Positions 7,335 through 15,700 of a stretch of 20,193 nt of DNA are shown here, piece by piece. The notes under the pieces were generated by a model. It was not told the origin of the DNA, searched no databases, and worked only from the letters and a program-made list of their open reading frames with translations. This DNA is from Cytophagales bacterium (GTDB lineage Bacteria; Bacteroidota; Bacteroidia; Cytophagales; UBA9547): contig JANYCH010000025.1 of assembly GCA_025360395.1 (NCBI GenBank), positions 1 to 20,193 on the forward strand. The letters run 5' to 3'. Every line of letters starts with the position of its first letter. Within the stretch, counting starts at the first letter, position 1. Both the position numbers and the translations under genes were made by a program.

Positions 7335-7752
7335 AACCGTTTAATTTTCTTTCAAGATAAGATTGTAAAATAATAGTTGCGCTTACTTTGTCTATGTTCC
7401 CTTTTTCCTTTCTGAATGCCTTGGTTGTACCAGCAGCAATCATAGACTGAAGGGCCATCTTAGTTGTAAATTTCTCATCTTCCATGATAAGAGGCATTTC
7501 TGGAAACAACTTAGAAAAATGTTTTGCAAATGCCTTTACATTAGCAGTTGAGTCTGTGTCGCGGTTGAAGCTATCTGTTGGGAAGCCCAGAACGACACAT
7601 TCAACTTTTTCTTTCACAAAGTAAGATTTCAAAAAATCAATAAGCAAATGGGACCGAACCATATCCAGGGGTGTTGCAATAATTTGAAGCGGATCTGTTA
7701 CAGCGATACCACAACGCTTATTACCGTAATCTATAGCAAGTATCCGAGGCAA
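7327..7752 (-). CDS. ruvX: Putative pre-16S rRNA nuclease / Holliday junction resolvase-like RuvX (YqgF)
   Basis: 141-residue RNase-H-fold protein of the YqgF/RuvX family, implicated in 16S rRNA 5'-end maturation and historically called a Holliday junction resolvase. Motifs are RILAIDYGNKRCGIAVTD with the first catalytic Asp (residues 3-19), VVLGFPTD, EDEKFTT with the acidic catalytic residue, and the C-terminal NIDKVSATIILQSYLE with the last Asp. The start is TTG (complement of 7750-7752); no upstream ATG is available in the 12-bp gap to the preceding gene. It is the middle gene of a minus-strand hemerythrin-like, ruvX, folK operon. Confidence 0.92.
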   Translation of the reverse strand: MPRILAIDYGNKRCGIAVTDPLQIIATPLDMVRSHLLIDFLKSYFVKEKVECVVLGFPTDSFNRDTDSTANVKAFAKHFSKLFPEMPLIMEDEKFTTKMALQSMIAAGTTKAFRKEKGNIDKVSATIILQSYLERKLNGFG

Positions 7753-7764
7753 ACCTTTTCTTGA

Positions 7765-8508
7765 TTAATTTAAATTTACACGTTCTTTAAAAATTATTTT
7801 GACCTTCGCCTCCAGCTGAAGTGCCATTGGGAACAATAATTCGTTTTCTATTTTAGCATGGGTTTTTAGTTCCTGCTCAAACCTTAAAAGTTCTGAATAA
7901 ACAACTTTAATATGGAGGTCGTTGCAATTAATGAGGTTATAATTGGCTGTGATTCTTCTAATGCCTGCCATTTCATCTTCATGAATATGGTGTTCAAGTG
8001 CATGCTCCTGTAATCGGTACTTATCCATGCTCTGAAATAAATTAAACATTTTAACATCACCTCTTGTAGCCTTATTCAATAACAAAATGTAATGAAAAAG
8101 TTCATCCTCTTCTTCATACATATGTTTAATAAAATCTTCAATAAACAAAGGAAGTATAAATTTTAAGTCCTTAAGGATCTGGTCATAATAAGGATCAGGA
8201 GATTTGCATGCCTGGATGAGATCCACAATATAGGGCAATCTTTGTTTTACAAATTTGTGGTGTGCATGTTTAAGATATTCCACAAGTAATTCCACCGGAT
8301 AATTAAGCTGTTCAAAATCTGGAGTGGCGTCTTCATTTACAGCCCTTTCAAAACTTTGTGAGATTTTTTCAACCGATAAACCTTTAATTTTACAAACCTG
8401 TTCCAGTGTTTTGTCCGAATAATCGTAAAACTTTAAACCGAAATAATGCAGGACTGAAGCAAAAATGTAATTTTCTCCAATAATATCCTGGATTTTGCGT
8501 TTATGCAT
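7765..8508 (-). CDS. Hemerythrin-domain, RIC/ScdA-like iron-sulfur repair protein
   Basis: 247-residue protein resembling the di-iron RIC family (YtfE/ScdA) that helps repair iron-sulfur clusters after nitrosative or oxidative damage. The N-terminal part (about 10-57: IIGENYIFASVLHYFGLKFY...TLEQVCKIKGL) looks like the ScdA_N domain, but where that domain usually has the Cys-Cys pair this protein has FYDYS. The C-terminal four-helix part has a hemerythrin-like ligand set: HxHH (81-84), H129 with E133 (KHMYEEEDELF), H173/H174 with E177 (EHHIHEDEM) and H217 with E221 (THAKIENELLF). I start at the ATG at 8506-8508; the longer reading frame to 8619 adds an unrelated Asn-rich, AT-rich leader. It heads the operon with ruvX (12-bp gap). 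Confidence 0.72.
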   Translation of the reverse strand: MHKRKIQDIIGENYIFASVLHYFGLKFYDYSDKTLEQVCKIKGLSVEKISQSFERAVNEDATPDFEQLNYPVELLVEYLKHAHHKFVKQRLPYIVDLIQACKSPDPYYDQILKDLKFILPLFIEDFIKHMYEEEDELFHYILLLNKATRGDVKMFNLFQSMDKYRLQEHALEHHIHEDEMAGIRRITANYNLINCNDLHIKVVYSELLRFEQELKTHAKIENELLFPMALQLEAKVKIIFKERVNLN

Positions 8509-8524
8509 ATTTGAAGTGGTTTTA

Positions 8525-8532
8525 CAAATATA
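8525..8532 (-). promoter_or_regulatory. Possible -7 promoter element for the hemerythrin/ruvX/folK operon
   Basis: CAAATATA on the plus strand reads TATATTTG on the minus strand, a match to TAnnTTTG. It lies 17 bp upstream of the chosen ATG at 8508, predicting a very short leader. No -33 TTTG is seen at the right spacing, so this is weak, but it agrees with the shorter CDS start. Confidence 0.3.
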
Positions 8533-8627
8533 ATTATAAGCACTTAAATACCTACATGAGTTATTTGAACTATTGTTTATAAGGTTTATGTTTAAACCTC
8601 TAAAGATTTTAACCTTCACATTAATTA

Positions 8628-11063
8628 ATGCGCTTCCTTTTTTTATTTATTCTGCCTATAAGTCTTTACGCGCAAAATGGTAAAATTGTAATATCCGGTA
8701 AAATAAAAGATTCAAGGAATTTAACATCGGTTGAATATGCTACTGTTTCAATTCTGAATATTATGGACTCTAGTTTTGTTTCCGGGACAGTTACAGACAG
8801 CAGTGGCAAATTTTCTGTATTTGTTAAGCAAACCGGATCATATCTTATAGCAGCAGATTTTATTGGTTACAAAAAGAAGTACTTGCCTCTTGACGTTCCA
8901 AATGAGGAGAAAGTAAATGTTCCTGATATATTGATAGAAGAATATGCTAAAGAACTTAACGAAGTAGTTGTAGAAGGGGAGAAGGAGTTCGTTCAGAATA
9001 CTATTGATAAACAAGTTTATAACACAGATAAACTTGGCACTACAACTGGTGGGACCGCTACAGATGTTCTTCAAAATATTCCTTCAGTTACTATAGACCA
9101 GGACGGTACGCCAAGTATGAGAGGAACGAATGTGATAGTACTTATTGATGGAAGGCCTTCCGGGATTTCGGGTGCAAGCCGAAGTGCAGCTTTGGAACAA
9201 ATTCCGGCAAGCAGTATTGATAGGATTGAGGTTGTAAGCAATCCTTCAGCCAGATACGATCCTGATGGAATGAGTGGGATCATAAACGTAATTTTAAAAA
9301 AGAATCTAAAAGCGGGTTATAACGGCAATGCAGCACTGACTATAGGAAACCGGGATAAATACAACCTTAACATCACTTTTAATTATAGAAAAAATAAAAT
9401 CAATTGGTTTAGCAATTACACATTTAATCATGGAAAGTATTTTGGTCGTGGAAGTTCTGACAGAAAAAATCTATATCCTGACACACTTTATTACATAAGA
9501 CAAAAGCAAACAAATGATAACATCACTGATGTTCATATGTTAAAAACCGGAATAGATTATTTAATTAATAATGACAATACCCTCACATCTTCTGTCACAT
9601 TTAATTACAGAGATAACAGATTAGTAAATGAAGTTTTTACAAATTCCAGGTTAGATTCAAATTTAATTGAAACATCATATTTTGAAAGAACCACAAACCG
9701 GACTATAAACGGTGCTGCTATAGAGTGGGCTAACAATTACACCAGAAACCTGGCTAGAAAGGGAAGCTTTATCAGTTTAGACGCAAATCTTTCAAAAGGA
9801 ATGGAAAATACACAATATGATATAAAGCAATCTCCGTCAAACTCACTTATTGCACGACAAAGGGATGGTGATACTGCCTATGCCAGTAAAATGCCTGAAT
9901 TAAGCAATAATTATCTTGTAGCTTTTCAAAGTGATTATTCTTTGCCCTTTAAAAACCAGAACAGATTAGACGCAGGAGCTAAAGCTTCTTTTAGAAATGT
10001 TGACAGAGATTTTACTGTACTGGACTATAATCCCTATTCTTTTGAATATGTTAGAAATGCTAACCAAAGCAATCATTTCAATTATGATGAGCGTTTGTTC
10101 TCGCTTTACGGTATTTACAATGGTAAAAACGGTAAGTTCTCTTACCAGGCGGGAGCCAGGGCAGAACAGGCATACACTCTTTCTAATCAAAGGACTAATA
10201 ATCAACAGTATCAATATGATTACTTTAATATTTTTCCCTCGGCATATGTGGCTTATAAAGCAAAGCCTGTAAGTGAATTTAAAATAACTTATTCAAGAAG
10301 GATAGTAAGACCGGATATTCAAAATCTGAACCCTTTTACAAATTATGCCGACCGTTTTAATTTAAGGAGAGGTAATCCTTATGTGAGACCTGAATATGTT
10401 AATTCCTATGAACTGGGACATTTGCTTACGGTAAAGAAAATGACTTTTTCTTCTGTTATTTATTACAGGCAATCAAAAAATCTTATTTCAAGGGTTCGCC
10501 AGTTGGGCGAGCAAGGGGTTTCAATAATTAGTTTTCAAAATATTTCCGGATCAGAAACAAAAGGATTAGAACTAATTCATAACTGGCAGGTTTTCAAATG
10601 GTGGTCACTGAACAACAGTGTGAATTTATTCGACAGGGAGATTTTTGTTGCTGACAATTTTTTTGGTCTTAGCAGCCAGAAAACACAAAGCTGGAACCTG
10701 AAGGTTTTAAGTAATTTTAAACCATATAAAGGAACAGATGTATCCCTAACCTATAATTATGATTCACCAAACATTACTCCACAAGGCAGGATTTTGTCAA
10801 TTCAATCCCTTGATATAAGCTTGAAAAAAGATATCCTGAAAAAAAAGGCCTCCATAAGTGTTAGGGTTAGTGATGTGTTTAATACAAGAATGTTTAGGAT
10901 GCAAATGGATACACCTCAATTCAAAGACAATTTTACCCGCAAGAGAGAAAGCAGGAATGTATTTGTAACCTTTGCCTGGAAGTTTGGAAGTGAAGATGCC
11001 CAAAAAAGAATGGAAAAAAAGAAAGGGCTTAATACAGAAACTCAGGGTGATGACAACCAATAG
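8628..11063 (+). CDS. TonB-dependent-receptor-like outer-membrane beta-barrel protein
   Basis: 811-residue outer-membrane protein. A signal peptide (1-15, ending SLYA before Q) is followed by a carboxypeptidase-regulatory-like beta-sandwich (about 21-95: VISGKIKDSRN...YATVSILN...GTVTDSSGKFSV), then a plug domain (about 110-225: TATDVLQNIPSVTIDQDG, MRGTNVIVLIDGRPSG, IPASSIDRIEVVSNPSARYDPDGMSGIINVILKK). A long beta-barrel of the OMP_b-brl_3 kind follows, ending at about residue 790 with NVFVTFAWKFG. A polar 20-residue Lys/Glu/Asn-rich tail extends beyond the last strand, so the terminal residue is not the usual aromatic one. Substrate is unknown. There is no SusD-like partner next to it, so it is not a classical polysaccharide-utilisation pair. 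It is divergent from the hemerythrin operon. Confidence 0.86.
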   Translation: MRFLFLFILPISLYAQNGKIVISGKIKDSRNLTSVEYATVSILNIMDSSFVSGTVTDSSGKFSVFVKQTGSYLIAADFIGYKKKYLPLDVPNEEKVNVPDILIEEYAKELNEVVVEGEKEFVQNTIDKQVYNTDKLGTTTGGTATDVLQNIPSVTIDQDGTPSMRGTNVIVLIDGRPSGISGASRSAALEQIPASSIDRIEVVSNPSARYDPDGMSGIINVILKKNLKAGYNGNAALTIGNRDKYNLNITFNYRKNKINWFSNYTFNHGKYFGRGSSDRKNLYPDTLYYIRQKQTNDNITDVHMLKTGIDYLINNDNTLTSSVTFNYRDNRLVNEVFTNSRLDSNLIETSYFERTTNRTINGAAIEWANNYTRNLARKGSFISLDANLSKGMENTQYDIKQSPSNSLIARQRDGDTAYASKMPELSNNYLVAFQSDYSLPFKNQNRLDAGAKASFRNVDRDFTVLDYNPYSFEYVRNANQSNHFNYDERLFSLYGIYNGKNGKFSYQAGARAEQAYTLSNQRTNNQQYQYDYFNIFPSAYVAYKAKPVSEFKITYSRRIVRPDIQNLNPFTNYADRFNLRRGNPYVRPEYVNSYELGHLLTVKKMTFSSVIYYRQSKNLISRVRQLGEQGVSIISFQNISGSETKGLELIHNWQVFKWWSLNNSVNLFDREIFVADNFFGLSSQKTQSWNLKVLSNFKPYKGTDVSLTYNYDSPNITPQGRILSIQSLDISLKKDILKKKASISVRVSDVFNTRMFRMQMDTPQFKDNFTRKRESRNVFVTFAWKFGSEDAQKRMEKKKGLNTETQGDDNQ

Positions 11064-11107
11064 AAATTTATAAAAACGTTTTATTGACTTTTCAGAATGT
11101 TTAATAT

Positions 11108-11137
11108 TTTGTTTTGGTTAATTATTACATATTTTTG
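11108..11137 (+). promoter_or_regulatory. Bacteroidota-type promoter for the small secreted protein gene
   Basis: TTTG at 11108-11111, an 18-nt spacer, and TATTTTTG at 11130-11137 match the TTTG/TAnnTTTG consensus with near-ideal spacing. The predicted start of transcription is about 15 nt before the ATG at 11160, so the small gene can be expressed independently of the receptor gene. Confidence 0.6.
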
Positions 11138-11159
11138 AGGTTAATTACAGAATAAGGAA

Positions 11160-11651
11160 ATGAGGAAAAAGCTTATGAAAATGTCGGTTGTTTTAATTTA
11201 TTGCTTTACCTGTTTAGCTGCTTTTAATTCTTTTTCACAGACAAGTGAAACAACTTCTAAATCGCATTCTGATTCTTCTCACTCTTTTGTAAAAATTGAA
11301 AAAATAGATAAATACTATACAAAAGAGGAATTGAATAAACTTCCTAAACTTGACTTAATATCTGTTTATAAATCAAGATTAACATATTTAATAGAAGTTT
11401 TGCCGTTTATCTCCTTGCACCCTGAACCAGGCTCTACATTCCATGATATGGCTATACCTGAGACAGAGGCGAATATTGCCCATTTGGATAAAGAAACTAA
11501 AAACAAACAAGCCTTTGTAAAATCATTAAGTCAGACTTTGGATGATGTTATTCCTTATTCAGAAAAATCCAATATTGTCTGGTCTATTTTGTTCTTTGAT
11601 GAAATGATCAAGAAATCGGATTATACCAATTCAGGAAAATCTAAAAAATAA
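11160..11651 (+). CDS. Small secreted protein of unknown function
   Basis: 163-residue protein with a strong signal peptide (MRKKLMKMSVVLIYCFTCLAAFNSFS, about 1-26, then QTSE). The mature part begins with a Ser/His/Thr-rich linker (SETTSKSHSDSSHSF), then a mostly helical, charged domain (YYTKEELNKLPKLDLISVYKSR, HLDKETKNKQAFVKSLSQTLDDV), ending in a basic tail. There is no lipobox, no obvious catalytic motif and no T9SS sorting domain, so it is probably periplasmic. It has its own promoter (11108-11137) and a strong terminator (11671-11700). I do not recognise the family. Confidence 0.7.
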   Translation: MRKKLMKMSVVLIYCFTCLAAFNSFSQTSETTSKSHSDSSHSFVKIEKIDKYYTKEELNKLPKLDLISVYKSRLTYLIEVLPFISLHPEPGSTFHDMAIPETEANIAHLDKETKNKQAFVKSLSQTLDDVIPYSEKSNIVWSILFFDEMIKKSDYTNSGKSKK

Positions 11652-11670
11652 TATAAATACGACTTTACTT

Positions 11671-11700
11671 AAAAAGCATCGCCTTCAAGCGATGCTTTTT
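11671..11700. terminator. Bidirectional intrinsic terminator between convergent genes
   Basis: Perfect 12-bp stem: aaaaagcatcgc (11671-11682) pairs with gcgatgcttttt (11689-11700) around the loop cttcaa, with T-runs on both strands. It lies between the small secreted protein gene and the convergent PorP/SprF gene and can serve both. Confidence 0.88.
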
Positions 11701-11706
11701 TTATTT

Positions 11707-12744
11707 TTAGAATCCATAGAAATCCGGACAAGGAAGTGTTTTGTATGCCTGTTTTTTATTTTTGGTCTCTGGAAATAAAAAGGTTAGGTTGAGTTCGTGA
11801 GCTCCCCTTGAATAAGGTGCTAATTTTGAAACTCCAAAATCATAAGAGTAATTCACAGAAACATTTTGGATTTTGATCCCAATTAAAGCTATGATAGATT
11901 CATTGTTAAAACTGGATGTTTCATAGTTTTTAACAGGAATACCCCTGTACCATAAGCCTAACTTAAATACATTGTAAATTGAGTACATACCAAGGTCTAT
12001 TTGATCAGATTTTCCCTGCCATTTGTATAAAACAGTTGGATAAAGTGCCCAGATATCATCGTCATTATGAGATAGGTACCTCATATTCTGGCTGGTTTTT
12101 AAATTAATCTTTATCCCTGTTAACAAATCAAATTTAACAGGGATTATTTCTGAGCCGCCAGTAAGAGATTGATTAGGTTTGTTTAAATGAGAACCAGATA
12201 ATCCCATCCAGAATTTACTGGTATATAAAAGAAGGCCTCCTGTTAAATCAAGATAGTTTTTGGATAGGGAAGGGGCATTGTTTTGGTTATCAAAACCCGC
12301 CCCATTAAACTGTTCCGGATAATATAGATTGGCATTGTTAAGCTGTCTTCTTACTAATCCTGCACTTAAGCCTGCCCTGAGGATAGTATTGGAAGATAAT
12401 TCAGCCTGGTAAGCATATTGAGCTATACCTTTATAAGTTTTTAACGCAGATCCCTGATCATCAGATATAACCATCATCCCGATTCCGCTATTGTATCGTG
12501 ATAAATTATAATCAACAGAAGCAACATTGGTAATATATTTTGCATCAAGACCCGGCCATTGTATTCTGGAATGGAGATTGGCCCGCCATCCAAAAGAGGT
12601 ACCAACAAAGGCTGGATTTTGGTATTGAATTAAGTTATAATATTGGGAAAACTGCACATCCTGAGCTTTCACTAACTGGATCATAGTTATCAGGAGCATT
12701 GATAACAACAATTGGGTTTTTTTATATTTTTTTATCATCATCAT
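11707..12744 (-). CDS. PorP/SprF-family type IX secretion membrane protein
   Basis: 345-residue outer-membrane beta-barrel protein of the PorP/SprF family. It has a signal peptide (about 1-27, ending LVKA before QD), then the hallmark start QDVQFSQYYNLIQYQNPAFVG and repeated barrel strands, through to a C-terminal LPCPDFYGF resembling the CPxF ending common in this family. PorP/SprF proteins partner the type IX secretion system, and SprF-type members help export the specific giant adhesin encoded beside them. Here the gene overlaps the end of the PKD-repeat protein gene by 4 bp (ATGA), so the two are translationally coupled; I infer that this protein assists secretion or surface attachment of that neighbour. 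Three consecutive ATG codons open the frame; the first is used here. Confidence 0.92.
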   Translation of the reverse strand: MMMIKKYKKTQLLLSMLLITMIQLVKAQDVQFSQYYNLIQYQNPAFVGTSFGWRANLHSRIQWPGLDAKYITNVASVDYNLSRYNSGIGMMVISDDQGSALKTYKGIAQYAYQAELSSNTILRAGLSAGLVRRQLNNANLYYPEQFNGAGFDNQNNAPSLSKNYLDLTGGLLLYTSKFWMGLSGSHLNKPNQSLTGGSEIIPVKFDLLTGIKINLKTSQNMRYLSHNDDDIWALYPTVLYKWQGKSDQIDLGMYSIYNVFKLGLWYRGIPVKNYETSSFNNESIIALIGIKIQNVSVNYSYDFGVSKLAPYSRGAHELNLTFLFPETKNKKQAYKTLPCPDFYGF

Positions 12745-15700
12745 CTTTCTAATACTACTTTACCTTCTAATTGCTTAATCTCAGAATATTCCTGGTTATT
12801 GCCTGAGTATTTTATAACCCATGGATAAACGCCCGAAGGCATCAATTCATTCCTGTAATACCCATCCCAAGGTTGTTTTATGTCTTTCGATTCATAGATA
12901 ATTTCTCCCCATCTGTTAAATATCATCATGGAAAAGGATCCAATGTTATAACCAAAGATTTTATGTACCTGATTATTACCTGATATTTCAGGGGTGAAAG
13001 CGGTAGGTACAAATATTTGCGGTGCACAACGACTTTCGACAGTCACAGTATCAAGTTTGTAACAATTATACTCTGTGCCAAGTTTAACAATGTATGTACC
13101 AGGTATTGAAATAGAGATGTCCTTTTGAGTCTCTCCCTCATGAAACCATAAGTGTGAATAAGACTGCCCACCATCTAGTATAATAGAACCAAATTCTTCA
13201 CAGTAATTGACTTTTTCAGGATTGGTTTTTGTATCTGGCAAAGGGTGGAAATTGAGTAAAGCTTCAGTGTTAGAGAAACAATTTTCCTTCCCATAGGATA
13301 TAGAATATAATCCCGGTTTTTTTACAGATTTAAAACTTAAAGTATCTCCTGAAATTTCCTGAGATTCAAAGGACCATTTCCATTTAAACAATGGATTCTT
13401 GTTTTGAACTTCGGGCTTAAGAATAATGGAATCCTTAGGACATATGCTTTGGTTAGATAATGCCAATACAGGGCGTTCAAGTATATTTAAACGTATACTA
13501 TCCTTTATATTACAACCGTCTGCATTGAGGATGTTCAGAATAACCAATGGATTTCCCTCAGCGATCAGATTGTATTTTAAGGTAGTTTTATAAACCACCT
13601 GATTTTCGCGGATCCATTCCCATTTCTTTCCTAATCCATTAGTATGGCCGGATATCGTAATATCTTCACCTTTACAGATTGGTGGAACAGGGTCAATTAA
13701 TACTGTTGGAAGTTTAGAAACAGAAACTTTTACAGAATCTCTATAATTGCATTTAAGAATGGTGTCTTGAATCAATAATGAATAAATCCCATCAGAATTG
13801 ACAACTAAAGAAGGTGACTGGTTGCCAGTGTTCCATTTATAAATATAACCTGAATCGATCGGGGCATTAAAAGTTATCTGCTTTTTTTCGCAAATAAGCG
13901 TATCATTGCCCAGTTCAAAAACAGGGGCTTTTTTTACCAGTAATTTTCCGCTATACGATCTTTTGCAATTTGAAGTGTCAGTAACTATAAATGAAATATT
14001 CTTTTCTCCTCCAGATTTGTAGCTGTGTTTTACATTCAGCCCTGATCCCACAATCCCGTCACCAAAATCCCAAAATGAATTTTGGGCATTTGTAGATATT
14101 CCTGTGAATAAACCTTGTTCATCCGGACAAAGAACTGCCGGAACATCCACAATCTTCCCTCTTAAATCATTGATAAAAATTACTGAGTCCCTGGTAATGG
14201 ATTTTTTACAACCTGATTCATCAATAACAGTAAGATTTAAACTGTAATACCCGGAATCTGTAAGTGCAAAAGGTGTTGGGTATTGTCCGCTTCCATTTAC
14301 TTCCTGGTTTGTAGATTTATTAGTAAACTTCCAGCTCCAGTCTGTAATTTCTCTTCCTTTAAATTTGGTTGATGCATCTGCAGTTTCTACCAAAGAAGGC
14401 ACACAACTGAATTTTGTTTTACCCTTTATCTTGAAATTGGGCAAAAGGGATTGGTATTGTACATTTACTGTCGTGTCAAAACTGCTGACGCATGTTCCCA
14501 GAGCATCACCGGTAATATTTAGTTTCATTTTATAAACCCCATTTGTGTCAAGCACCAGCGGCTTTTCATTAATGTTATTTATATCGTCTTCAAGGACTTT
14601 GATTTGGTCATTGCCATTCTGCCTGTATAATGTGAACGAACCTTTGTAGGGTGAGTAGCTTCCATTCTTTAAATCCGCAGAAATTATTTTTAGACTATCA
14701 TAACATCCTGTAGTTCTTTCAATGTTGATTCTGGAAGAAGTGGTTCTTAATGAAACCTGGACCGAGTCTGTTGATTGACAATTGTTAACATCGGTTATTG
14801 TAAGTTTAATAAACCTGGAACTCTTAGGATTTGGAGCAATATCTTTTTCATTAAGGGATACTTCTAGTTTGCTGCTATCGTTTTTAGAAATTGATCTGCC
14901 ATTGCTAATGTCCCATTTCCAGTTCTTAATGGCATTTCCACTCTTAGACTGGTCTGTAAGTATTAATAGTTTATTTTCTGTGTTTAAAACAGAGGAATTT
15001 AAGCAGAAAGCTGATTGGTTTAAAGCAAATTTCGCTTTTGGGTTAGAAACAATGATAGAATCAGTCCATTTTCCATCAGAGCATTTGCTTGAAACAGTTT
15101 TGAACCTATATATGCCGTTTTCAGAAAAGATTTGGCTAAACTTTGTTCCGTGTAAAGTCAAACCGTTTTCAAATACATAATTGATCTCTGAAGTATCTGA
15201 ATTTGACATAAATACAACATTAAGAGGTGAACAACCCTTTCTGCTGCTTAAAGTATAGGATAGTTTCTTTTTTGCGCCAATCTTATAAGGCCAATGTTCT
15301 TCGCAAAGACACTTGCCATTTTGATAACTTTTGGAGGCATCATCATCAGTATATAAATAAGTAGTACTCAGTAATTCATCTCCTTTGGCTGCACATTCAG
15401 GAATTTTTACTTTTGGAAAAAGACCTAATGCCTGTATCTTCTGGAATGCTCCCGCTTCTATATCAAATCCTAATTCTGCAGGAGTAAAAGTTTTGCTTAC
15501 TTTGGTCATTGTACAACCGTTTTTACTATTAAATGTAAACTCAACAGTTGCTTTCGATAATTTCATAGGATTGCCTTTGGTGTCTTTTCCTAAGATCCAA
15601 TTGCCACCTACCTTATTAAAATCAAGGATATCTCCACCTTTCAACTCTTCCTCCTCATTACAGGGAAGTGGTTTGAACGTTCCCCAGGGAAGCAAATGGG

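Noticed and set aside
8509..8619. Longer start for the hemerythrin-like gene, adding 37 residues
   Set aside because: The added residues are Asn/Ser/Ile-rich and unlike any family N-terminus, a -7 promoter match lies inside the extension, and the ATG at 8508 begins exactly where family resemblance starts.
8628..11063. SusC-type glycan importer
   Set aside because: No SusD-like gene is adjacent and the barrel looks like the shorter OMP_b-brl_3 type, so polysaccharide uptake cannot be claimed.
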